NCBI GenBank assembly: GCA_039989855.1
Contig: JBDXGZ010000001.1
Coordinates: forward strand, 62,001 to 126,000
Direction of reading: 5' to 3'
DNA length: 64,000 nucleotides
Source of the DNA: CALFVT01 sp039989855
Lineage (GTDB): Bacteria > Pseudomonadota > Alphaproteobacteria > Caulobacterales > Maricaulaceae
Within the stretch, counting starts at the first letter, position 1. Each line of letters opens with the position of its first letter. Position numbers and translations under genes: made by a program. Shown here one piece after another: positions 35,862-43,753 of the stretch. The notes below the pieces were generated by a model. That model was given only the letters and a program-made list of their open reading frames with translations, made no database searches and was not told the origin of the DNA.

Positions 35862-36974
35862 TTAAGCTACTTTTTTCTGTGCAAATCCCATTTTATTCAT
35901 AATGCCTTGGAAGAACATAGACGTTGGCCCTTTAAGGCGTAAGGCTGGCTTTTCAATATAATGCCATGATGCTTCTGAGATCAGCAGTGTAATGGCGTAG
36001 CCAATGATGATAAGCGGCCAAACGCTCATATCTGGGAAGGCATAATATAGACTTTGTAAAATCGCCCAGTGATAAATATATATGCCGTAAGATACGTCTG
36101 AGAGCTTTTGTGTCCAAGCGAGGCTTGGGGCTTTCATATAAGCAACAATCATAACGCCCCATGCAATCATAAGGTTCATAAAGATTTCAAGCACAGCCAC
36201 ATGATCGCGCGCGACCCATGTTCCCAATAAGAAGACAGGAATGAGGAGGGCACTAAAAGATATTTTCTCGCGGTAAGCATAAATTGCAGCACCAAGGCCG
36301 TAAGCAATACCGAAGCGGCCAAGGCTTTCAAATGTTGCAGGCAGGTATTGAAATAGACCTAGTTCTTTGCAAACTATCCAAGCCAAACAAGGAAGGAAAA
36401 ATTGCGCGGCTATCATCCATTTATAACGTAGTGCGCCGACAAGGAATAAGAGCCATGTTGCGATATAGGCAAGAAACTCATAGCGTAAAGTCCAAAGTGC
36501 TCCAGAACCAAGTTGCTCCGAATTAGTTGAGAAAATACCAGGCAATTCCATGTTTGTTTCATAAAAACTCAGCACTTTTAACGGCTGAAGATACCAATCA
36601 GGCGAGCTAAAAAACTCTTTTAAAGACAGGTTTGTCGCAAAAGGACCGATAATCAGCATTATAAACAGAACGTGGACGATCAACGCGGGATAGATACGCA
36701 AAGCCCGCGCGGAGATGAAACTCGGACTATCGCCACGGTAAAGCATGGATTTTGTCACCAAAAATCCCGATGCAATGAAGAACATATTCACGGCAATATA
36801 GCTGAAAGTGTAATGATAAAACACATGCGGTTCATGCTCTGATCCGCCGCCAACAATCACGTATGCATGACCAATTACCACCAGAGATGCGAATATCAAA
36901 CGCAAGGGCGTGAAAAAATTATCATGCCCGTCCCGAATTTTTACGGGCGTAAATATTGACTTGAATATACTCAT
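35862..36974 (-). CDS. Acyltransferase 3 family membrane protein
   Basis: 370 residues with about ten membrane helices. The opening FFTPLRLIFASLVVIGHAYV has the conserved R/H pair, ASGFLV is in place, and the RALRIYPAL segment is the family arginine motif. The C-terminal LSDVSYGIYIYHWAI is also typical. Members O-acylate sugars of LPS, exopolysaccharide or other envelope glycans; no glycan genes are nearby to fix the substrate. It diverges from lipA across 116 bases. Confidence 0.9.
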   Translation of the reverse strand: MSIFKSIFTPVKIRDGHDNFFTPLRLIFASLVVIGHAYVIVGGGSEHEPHVFYHYTFSYIAVNMFFIASGFLVTKSMLYRGDSPSFISARALRIYPALIVHVLFIMLIIGPFATNLSLKEFFSSPDWYLQPLKVLSFYETNMELPGIFSTNSEQLGSGALWTLRYEFLAYIATWLLFLVGALRYKWMIAAQFFLPCLAWIVCKELGLFQYLPATFESLGRFGIAYGLGAAIYAYREKISFSALLIPVFLLGTWVARDHVAVLEIFMNLMIAWGVMIVAYMKAPSLAWTQKLSDVSYGIYIYHWAILQSLYYAFPDMSVWPLIIIGYAITLLISEASWHYIEKPALRLKGPTSMFFQGIMNKMGFAQKKVA

Positions 36975-37090
36975 AATCTGACTTGCTTATCTTAAACTTT
37001 TTTATTTCCAGTTAATCTAATGCAAAATTGATACCAAACTTTGCGTAAAAAGAGGTTGTTTTGTACGCGGTTTAGGCCCATTTAGCCCTT

Positions 37091-38047
37091 ATGGCGACTT
37101 TGATTGACAATAGACAAGAAACTCCACGTCCACGGCACCCTGAAAAGGCGAACCGTCCTGACAGTGAGGTTTTACGAAAACCCAGCTGGATTCGCGTAAA
37201 AGCGCCGACATCCGAAGGTTATGCGGCAACGCGTAAAATTGTGAAAGATAAGGGACTTGTGACCGTTTGCGAAGAAGCGGCTTGCCCGAACATTGGTGAG
37301 TGTTGGGAAAAGTCCCACGCGACCTTTATGATTCTTGGTGATACGTGCACACGAGCCTGTGCTTTCTGTAACGTTAAGACAGGGATGCCGTCCGCGATTG
37401 ACCCGATGGAAGCGGAAAATATCGGTATCGCAGTTAAAGAAATGAACTTAATGCACGTGGTGATTACCTCGGTTGACCGAGATGACCTCACCGACGGCGG
37501 AGCGCAGCATTTTGTGGATGTGATTAGGTCTATTCGCACGCGCTCGCCAAAAACAACGATTGAAATTTTAACGCCAGACTTCCTGCGCAAAGACGGGGCA
37601 GCGGAGACTGTGATTGATGCCAAGCCCGATGTGTTCAATCACAATCTTGAAACCATACCGCGCCTTTATTTGAAAATCCGTCCTGGTGCGCGCTATTATC
37701 ATTCTCTACGTCTTTTAGAGAAAGTCAAAGAACGAGACCCTATGCAGTTTACCAAATCTGGCCTTATGGTCGGCTTGGGTGAAACCAAAGAAGAGGTTAT
37801 GCAGGTGATGGATGATATGCGCTCTGCGGGTGTCGATTTCCTCACCATTGGGCAATATCTACAGCCGACGCGCAAACATGCGGCCATTGACCGTTTTGTC
37901 ACACCAGACGAATTTAAAGCTTACGAAACCATTGCTAAGGCCAAAGGTTTTTTGCTGACATCTGCGACGCCGCTAACGCGTTCTAGCTATCATGCGGATT
38001 CAGATTTTGCCAAATTGCGTGAGGCGCGCCAGAGATTAGGAGGTTAA
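37091..38047 (+). CDS. lipA: Lipoyl synthase
   Basis: Radical SAM enzyme inserting two sulfurs into octanoyl groups on E2-type proteins. 318 residues. The auxiliary cluster motif has Cys60, Cys65 and Cys71 (CEEAACPNIGEC), the radical SAM triad Cys86, Cys90 and Cys93 (CTRACAFC), and a later NIGECWEK context and RSSYHADS tail typical of LipA. It serves the lipoyl domains encoded 4-7 kb away. No clear ribosome site precedes the ATG. Confidence 0.97.
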   Translation: MATLIDNRQETPRPRHPEKANRPDSEVLRKPSWIRVKAPTSEGYAATRKIVKDKGLVTVCEEAACPNIGECWEKSHATFMILGDTCTRACAFCNVKTGMPSAIDPMEAENIGIAVKEMNLMHVVITSVDRDDLTDGGAQHFVDVIRSIRTRSPKTTIEILTPDFLRKDGAAETVIDAKPDVFNHNLETIPRLYLKIRPGARYYHSLRLLEKVKERDPMQFTKSGLMVGLGETKEEVMQVMDDMRSAGVDFLTIGQYLQPTRKHAAIDRFVTPDEFKAYETIAKAKGFLLTSATPLTRSSYHADSDFAKLREARQRLGG

Positions 38048-38050
38048 CTT

Positions 38051-38557
38051 ATGCCGTCAAAACATCTCACGCAGCGAGTTCGTGCCGCGCCAGATCAAGT
38101 CTTTGACATGGTCGCTGACGTTGAAAATTATCCCGTATTTATCAATTTAATATCTAATCTTCGGATTACTAAGAAAATCTCGGAAACGGATTTTGAAGCC
38201 GAAGCGATTGTCGTCTATAAAATGTTCCGTGAAACCTTCCGCTCTCATATTCATATAGACCGCGACGCAGGATTTATCCGTGTGACGAAAGCTAAAAAGG
38301 GCGGGGCGTTGAAAACGTTAGAAAATAAATGGAATTTCCATGAATTATCTGACGGAAGTACTGCCGTTAATTTTTATGTGGATGTGAGCCTAAAGGCGTT
38401 TCCGCTGAATATGCTTGTTAAGCAAAAAATGGGTCGTGCGAGCGAAGTTATCATAGATGCCTTTGTGCGCCGCGCTGCGCAGGTCTGTGATGTGGTGGGG
38501 GATGACGTGGATAGCTCAGAGCTATTGGCGGAAATAAGTTCTAAAAAAATGGTTTAA
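38051..38557 (+). CDS. Coq10/RatA START-domain protein
   Basis: 168 residues of the polyketide-cyclase/START fold: VRAAPDQVFDMVADVENYPVF at the front (core VFDMVADVENYP) and the C-terminal amphipathic helix (RASEVIIDAFVRRAAQVCDV). Homologues bind ubiquinone (Coq10) or were named RatA. The pairing with lipA (3-base gap) is conserved in Alphaproteobacteria. A role in quinone handling is the more likely one, by homology. Confidence 0.85.
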   Translation: MPSKHLTQRVRAAPDQVFDMVADVENYPVFINLISNLRITKKISETDFEAEAIVVYKMFRETFRSHIHIDRDAGFIRVTKAKKGGALKTLENKWNFHELSDGSTAVNFYVDVSLKAFPLNMLVKQKMGRASEVIIDAFVRRAAQVCDVVGDDVDSSELLAEISSKKMV

Positions 38558-39069
38558 AGCCGTTGTTTCATCACTGTGTCGACGGCAATATGAAGTTTTT
38601 TTAGGGCTTGAAGGCTTGTGTGGTCACGAACTTCATTGCGGCCAATATTTCCGAAATTAAATTTTTCAACTTTCACATTCAAGCCGTGCGCTAAGGCGAT
38701 ATACACGAGCCCGACAGGTTTTTCTGCGCTTCCGCCGCCTGGCCCTGCTATGCCTGTTACAGAAATAGCTATGTCGAGATTAAGCGCGTCTCGTGCGCCT
38801 TCGGCCATAGCGAGAGCGACAGGTTCGCTTACCGCGCCGTGGGTTTTAATCATATCCGCAGGCACATTAAGTTGCTTGATCTTTACGTTATTAGCATAGG
38901 AAATAATGCCGCCCATGTAACAGGCTGACGACCCTGAAATAGAGGTTATAGCCGCACCGACAAGGCCGCCTGTGCAGCTCTCAGCTGTACCAATTTTGAT
39001 AGAGGATGCATTGGCCTTAGAGACAATATGTTCGGCCTCAGTGAATATGTCCTTAAGGAGCGGGTTCAT
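38554..39069 (-). CDS. pncC: CinA-family nicotinamide-nucleotide amidohydrolase
   Basis: 171 residues comprising only the CinA C-terminal domain. Motifs: GTAESCTGGLVGAAITSISG, YANNVKIKQLNV, and SVTGIAGPGGGSAEKPVGLV. It deamidates NMN to NaMN in NAD salvage. Its ATG overlaps the ispDF stop by 4 bases, so the two are translationally coupled; its own end overlaps the convergent Coq10/RatA gene by 4 bases. Confidence 0.92.
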   Translation of the reverse strand: MNPLLKDIFTEAEHIVSKANASSIKIGTAESCTGGLVGAAITSISGSSACYMGGIISYANNVKIKQLNVPADMIKTHGAVSEPVALAMAEGARDALNLDIAISVTGIAGPGGGSAEKPVGLVYIALAHGLNVKVEKFNFGNIGRNEVRDHTSLQALKKLHIAVDTVMKQRL

Positions 39070-40223
39070 GAATCTGGCAAAGTCACAGTTGCGACGGCCT
39101 GCGCGGCGAGGCCTTCACCGCGTCCTGTAAAGCCGAGCTTCTCCGTTGTTGTCGCTTTTACGCTAACTCGGGTGAGGGGCAATCCGCATAGTTCTGCGAT
39201 TTTTTCACGCATCGCCTCGCGGTGCGGTTTGATTTTCGGTTTTTCGCAAATCAGAGTCACGTCAACATGTTGGAGTTTGCCGCCCCGTACGGCCACTTGT
39301 TCAACGGCGTAAAGTAGGAACTTGTCACTACTCGCGCCTTTCCACTGGGGATCGGACGGCGGGAAGTGGTCACCAATGTCCCCGTGCGCGATGGCCCCTA
39401 GAATGGCGTCCGTCAAAGCATGAAGGCCTGCATCCGCATCCGAATGACCTTTAAGGGTGTAACCACATTCGATGGGAATGCCGCAGAGCCAGAGGATGTC
39501 ACCCTTATCAAATTGATGGACATCAAAACCTGATCCTGTTGCGCTATAGGTTTCTGGATTAGTTTCTGGCATAAGTATTCGTTCTGCTTTGTTAAAATCG
39601 TCGGGGTAGGTGACTTTGAAGTTTTGCTCATCACCCTGTGTAAAAGCGATAGACAGTCCTGCATGTTTTGCAACGGATATGTCATCAGCAAAACTTGCAT
39701 CTACCGCGTGAGCGTCAAAGGCAGCGGCGATCGTGTCATAATGAAACGCTTGCGGAGTTTGCATCCGGCGCATTTGATCGCGGTCAATAGCCGTTCCGTC
39801 GAGAGTCTTGAGAGCGTCTGCAATCGGCAGAACTGGAACCGCCGATTCGTAGCTTTTCAGCGCCTCAGATAATTCGGATAAAAGCGGACGTGATACAAAG
39901 GGGCGCGCTCCATCATGGATGTAAACATGCTCAATATCGAGATTGTTCAAGGATTTTAGGCCGTTATGCACAGAAGTTGTGCGTGTTTCTCCGCCGACCA
40001 CTGTTTTGGCGCGAAGGCCAAAATCCTCGAGGAGTTTTGCAATATAAGGATCGGTTTCTGCAACAACGACCCTGATTTCATCGAAACTTAGTGATTTTAT
40101 AGCCTTTTCAAGCGTCCATGCGAGGAGCGGCTTACCCGCAATGAGGCGATATTGCTTCGGAATATCCCCGCCAGCGCGTTCTCCGCGCCCTGCGGCGACC
40201 AAAATTAGTGCGTTCTTTGTCAT
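39066..40223 (-). CDS. ispDF: Bifunctional IspD/IspF of the MEP isoprenoid pathway
   Basis: 385 residues. The IspD half (1 to about 220) has LVAAGRGERAGGDIPKQY and the HDGARPFV motif; the IspF half (about 226-385) has GSGFDVHQF (metal ligands Asp234, His236), HSDADAGLHALTDAILGA (His268 ligand) and DIGDHFPPSD. It catalyses CDP-ME formation and cyclisation to ME-cPP, skipping the kinase step. The fusion is standard in Alphaproteobacteria. It supplies precursor for quinones and for the crt genes at 53 kb. Confidence 0.97.
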   Translation of the reverse strand: MTKNALILVAAGRGERAGGDIPKQYRLIAGKPLLAWTLEKAIKSLSFDEIRVVVAETDPYIAKLLEDFGLRAKTVVGGETRTTSVHNGLKSLNNLDIEHVYIHDGARPFVSRPLLSELSEALKSYESAVPVLPIADALKTLDGTAIDRDQMRRMQTPQAFHYDTIAAAFDAHAVDASFADDISVAKHAGLSIAFTQGDEQNFKVTYPDDFNKAERILMPETNPETYSATGSGFDVHQFDKGDILWLCGIPIECGYTLKGHSDADAGLHALTDAILGAIAHGDIGDHFPPSDPQWKGASSDKFLLYAVEQVAVRGGKLQHVDVTLICEKPKIKPHREAMREKIAELCGLPLTRVSVKATTTEKLGFTGRGEGLAAQAVATVTLPDS

Positions 40224-40284
40224 AATGCCTCAAATTGCATGATGAAATATTGTGCAGTATCGATTCCTGCGCTACGTATCCATC

Positions 40285-41307
40285 ATGATGGAGCCTTTAT
40301 ATATCGGCAAGCACGAATTGCGGTCCCGCGTCCTTGTGGCGCCTATGTCGGGTATTACTGACTTGCCGTTTCGCCGTGTTTTGCAAGAATTTCAGCCGGG
40401 ACTTGTTGTGTCCGAGATGGTGGCGAGTGAATTTCTCTCTAAAGGTGATCCTGAATCAACGGCGCGTGCGGCAGGCGGCGGCGATATTAAACCTCTCGTG
40501 ATACAGCTTGTGGGCCGCGAAGCGTATTGGATGGGCGAGGGCGCGCGTATGGCCGAACAAGCCGGCGCGGAAATTGTTGATATAAATATGGGTTGCCCAG
40601 CCCGTAAGGTCACATCGGGATTATCTGGCTCGGCCTTGATGCGAAACCTCGATCATGCGGAGAGCTTGATTAAGGCAGTCATCGAAGCCGTGAATGTGCC
40701 TGTCACATTGAAAATGCGCCTTGGATGGGACCTCGATCAATTAAATGCGCCCGAACTTGCGCAGCGCGCAGAGCGTTTAGGCGTGGTTTCAGTGACGGTG
40801 CATGGCCGTACACGAAATCAGTTTTACGAAGGTTGCGCCGATTGGGCCGCCGTTAAGCCTGTTAAAGAGGCCGTAGATATAGCTGTCTTTGTTAATGGCG
40901 ATATTTGCAGCAAAGAAAGTGCGCGCAGCGCCCTTCAGCAATCAGGCGCAGACGGGGTGATGGTTGGGCGGAGCTTGATTGGCCGTCCGTGGCAACTACT
41001 TGATATCTGTGAAGCTATTGACGGAACGCCTGATGGAACAGCTGTGCGATTTGTATCAAATTCAGAGAAAAATGACGTTATAACAAGACACTATCAAGAT
41101 ATGCTCAGTTTTTATGGTGAGCGCAAAGGCGTGCGTGTCGCACGCAAGCATCTCGCGGGCTATATCGAAGAGGCTCCGCAAATCAAATGTACTGAAATGC
41201 GCGAAGCGATGAAACAGGCGGTGTGCCGCAGCAATGATCCTGACTTTGTTCTACAGGTTTTGAGCGCGGCTTATGTCGGCTCTGGTAAGCTGGACATTGC
41301 GGCATGA
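40285..41307 (+). CDS. dusB: tRNA-dihydrouridine synthase B
   Basis: 340 residues, FMN TIM-barrel. Motifs: APMSGITDLPFRR at the start, DINMGCPARKV with the catalytic cysteine, LKMRLGWD, VTVHGRTRNQFYEG and NGDI. It is the nifR3 gene of the classical nifR3-ntrB-ntrC operon. I start at ATG 40285; a GTG at 40252 would add 11 residues that do not look conserved. The stop overlaps ntrB (ATGA). Confidence 0.94.
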   Translation: MMEPLYIGKHELRSRVLVAPMSGITDLPFRRVLQEFQPGLVVSEMVASEFLSKGDPESTARAAGGGDIKPLVIQLVGREAYWMGEGARMAEQAGAEIVDINMGCPARKVTSGLSGSALMRNLDHAESLIKAVIEAVNVPVTLKMRLGWDLDQLNAPELAQRAERLGVVSVTVHGRTRNQFYEGCADWAAVKPVKEAVDIAVFVNGDICSKESARSALQQSGADGVMVGRSLIGRPWQLLDICEAIDGTPDGTAVRFVSNSEKNDVITRHYQDMLSFYGERKGVRVARKHLAGYIEEAPQIKCTEMREAMKQAVCRSNDPDFVLQVLSAAYVGSGKLDIAA

Positions 41308-42374
41308 GTGAGTTTGACGGCCATATCGTAGACCTCTTGGGGGATATGCCTTATCCAGTATGGCTGTTAAAGGGGGAAATGGGCGAGATTCTCTGGGCTA
41401 ATCAAGAAGCTGAATCTTGGGTGAAACGGTCTGTTCGCACGCAACAATCTAAAAACCTGCCAGATGTTTTATCCCTGCCGCAAGATGTTCGTGATGGGTA
41501 TAATCATTGCATTAAACATAAGCAGTCCGTCATCATTCGAAACTGTACTATGGCGTTGAATGATGATGAGTCGCCTCAGTGTAAACTGTCTATTTTTCCC
41601 AGTGGAGATTATATCGGTTTAATTTTGCAAACCTCTTCATCAGAGCCAAGCACTGTCTCATCAAGTATTGATGCCATGTCAGCTATGGGGCGCATGTTAG
41701 CCCATGAAATTAAAAATCCTCTTGCGGGGATGAGTGGCGCGGTTCAACTTTTAAAACCTGATGTTGATGGCGAAGAGTCTCAAGGACTGCTAAGGCTTAT
41801 CGGGAGTGAAATTGAACGTATTCGCCGTTTGGCCGATAGGATGGAAACATTAGGTGATAAAGACCCTGCAAACCTAACCTCGGTGAATATTCATGAAGTT
41901 CTCCACCGTGCGGCTAAAGTTATGTCGTCCGAGGTTGGACGCATCATAAAGTTCTCTGAACAGTATGACCCGTCCTTACCGGCAATTACAGCGGATGAAG
42001 ACACTTTAATGCAAGCCGTTTTGAACCTGATCAAGAATGCGGTCGAGGCTATGGAAAGCTCAGGTACGGGGCAAGAGATTACGCTAAAGACACGTTTTCG
42101 CGCCGGTGTGCGCCGTCGTCTTCGTGACAGTGAAGCTTCAGCTAGTTTACCGATTGAAGTTCAAATTATCGATGATGGCCCCGGTATTCCAGAGCATATT
42201 CGAGGCCAAATGTTTCAACCCTTTGTCTCTGATAAACCCACGGGGCAAGGCTTGGGTCTCGCTATTGTATCGAAAATTATTCATGCACACGGCGGAATTA
42301 TCGAAGTCAATTCACGGCTCGGAGAAACGAAATTTTCCATTCTTTTACCCCTTAACTATGAGACAGTTTCATGA
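41304..42374 (+). CDS. ntrB: Nitrogen regulation sensor kinase NtrB (GlnL)
   Basis: 356 residues, cytosolic. A PAS-like N-terminal domain (about 10-110) is followed by the H-box MLAHEIKNPLAGMSGAV (His134), the N-box NLIKNAVEAM, and G-boxes DDGPGIP and GQGLGLAIV. It phosphorylates NtrC according to PII signals. The ends overlap dusB and ntrC by 4 bases each, indicating coupled translation. Confidence 0.95.
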   Translation: MSEFDGHIVDLLGDMPYPVWLLKGEMGEILWANQEAESWVKRSVRTQQSKNLPDVLSLPQDVRDGYNHCIKHKQSVIIRNCTMALNDDESPQCKLSIFPSGDYIGLILQTSSSEPSTVSSSIDAMSAMGRMLAHEIKNPLAGMSGAVQLLKPDVDGEESQGLLRLIGSEIERIRRLADRMETLGDKDPANLTSVNIHEVLHRAAKVMSSEVGRIIKFSEQYDPSLPAITADEDTLMQAVLNLIKNAVEAMESSGTGQEITLKTRFRAGVRRRLRDSEASASLPIEVQIIDDGPGIPEHIRGQMFQPFVSDKPTGQGLGLAIVSKIIHAHGGIIEVNSRLGETKFSILLPLNYETVS

Positions 42375-43687
42375 AGTTTGATATTCTTTTAGCTGATGAT
42401 GATGACTCTGTTCGCCTCATCTTAAACAAAGCTCTGACACGTGCGGGCCATACGGTGAAGGCGACGGATAATGCCGAGACACTTGTTAAGTGGGCTCAAA
42501 ACGGAATGGGTGATATTATCGTATCTGACGTCATGATGGGGAGGGAAGATATTTTCAACCGCCTACCAGAAGTCTATGCGGCACGGCCCAATCTGCCTGT
42601 GATTATTATAAGTGCGAATAATACGGTGAATACGGCGTTACGTGCCGGGGAGTTGAAAGTCTTTGAATATGTTCCAAAGCCGTTTGATTTGGAAGATGTC
42701 ACGCAAGCTGTTTTACGCGCAGGACAAAGTGTTAATCCGCGAAAGCAAAAGATTGCCGCCGAATTACATAAGCTCCCTATGATTGGACGTAGCGCAGCTA
42801 TGCAGCCTGTCTACCGTGCGGTCTCAAGATATGCGTCAGGTAACTTACCTGTTCTTATTCAAGGGCCTGTCGGGGCAGGAAAAGACCTTGTGGCGAAATT
42901 AATTCATGACGGCGGGCCGCGCCGTGAAAGACCTTTCATTAGAGTGTCTGATTTTTCGAATCTATCGCTGACGCTGCAAAAGGTGAATGGCGGAGATATA
43001 TATATCGATGAAATTGCAGAGTTATCACCAACGCAGCAAGAAGATCTATTGGCCTTTATGACCGAAAGTGAAAATATTCCCATGGTAAGCCGTCCACGTG
43101 TCTTGTCGGCGACCCGTAAAGATTTACGAAGATTGGCTGCCGATGGAAATTTTCGTGATGACTTGCTGTTTCGGGTCAATGTAGCCGAAATACTCATTCC
43201 GCCTTTATCTGTAAGAGATAGGGACACATATGAGCTAGCGGAATATTTCTTGGCACAAACCTCGCCAAATGGGAATCGTCGATTTGCGTCTGAAGCGCTG
43301 GATGTTCTACACCGCCATAAGTGGGGTGGGAATGTTCGCGAACTAGAAAATATTGTCCGTAGGTTATCTGTGCTTTATTCTGATGATGTGATTACGCCCT
43401 CAATGGTTTTGCAAGAATTTTCAAACACGCTAGAAGCCACAGGCGGGTCACATGAAGAGTGTCAATTAGGTCAACTCCTTGAAGAGTCATGCTCGCGGTT
43501 AGTCAATAGTGAACCTGATCTACAGCCGGGGCAAACTATCTATAATCTGGCGCTAGGCTGGGTTGAAAGGCCGCTTATCATTGAGACCTTAAAAATTACA
43601 GGTGGTAACCGCGTAAAAGCCGCTGAAAAGTTAGGTATTCACAGAAACACTTTGCGCACACGGTTGCAAAATTTAGATATAAAATAA
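42371..43687 (+). CDS. ntrC: Response regulator NtrC lacking the GAFTGA loop
   Basis: 438 residues: receiver domain (Asp53 phosphoacceptor, Lys103), AAA+ domain (Walker A GPVGAGKD at 165-172, Walker B GGDIYIDE with Asp213-Glu214, arginine-finger region FRDDLLFRVNV), and a Fis-type helix-turn-helix at the end (NRVKAAEKLGIHRNTLRTRL). Between Walker A and B only about 40 residues remain, and the ELFGHEKGAFTGA segment that touches sigma-54 is deleted. ATP binding looks possible, sigma-54 activation does not. Comparable NtrC proteins are known in Rhodobacter capsulatus (sigma-70 promoters) and, as I recall, Caulobacter. Confidence 0.94.
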   Translation: MKFDILLADDDDSVRLILNKALTRAGHTVKATDNAETLVKWAQNGMGDIIVSDVMMGREDIFNRLPEVYAARPNLPVIIISANNTVNTALRAGELKVFEYVPKPFDLEDVTQAVLRAGQSVNPRKQKIAAELHKLPMIGRSAAMQPVYRAVSRYASGNLPVLIQGPVGAGKDLVAKLIHDGGPRRERPFIRVSDFSNLSLTLQKVNGGDIYIDEIAELSPTQQEDLLAFMTESENIPMVSRPRVLSATRKDLRRLAADGNFRDDLLFRVNVAEILIPPLSVRDRDTYELAEYFLAQTSPNGNRRFASEALDVLHRHKWGGNVRELENIVRRLSVLYSDDVITPSMVLQEFSNTLEATGGSHEECQLGQLLEESCSRLVNSEPDLQPGQTIYNLALGWVERPLIIETLKITGGNRVKAAEKLGIHRNTLRTRLQNLDIK

Positions 43688-43753
43688 TCTAGCGTCGGCA
43701 ATATTGTTGTTGATTGTTTGCAACAGTGATGTAATTTAACCATAATTATATTT

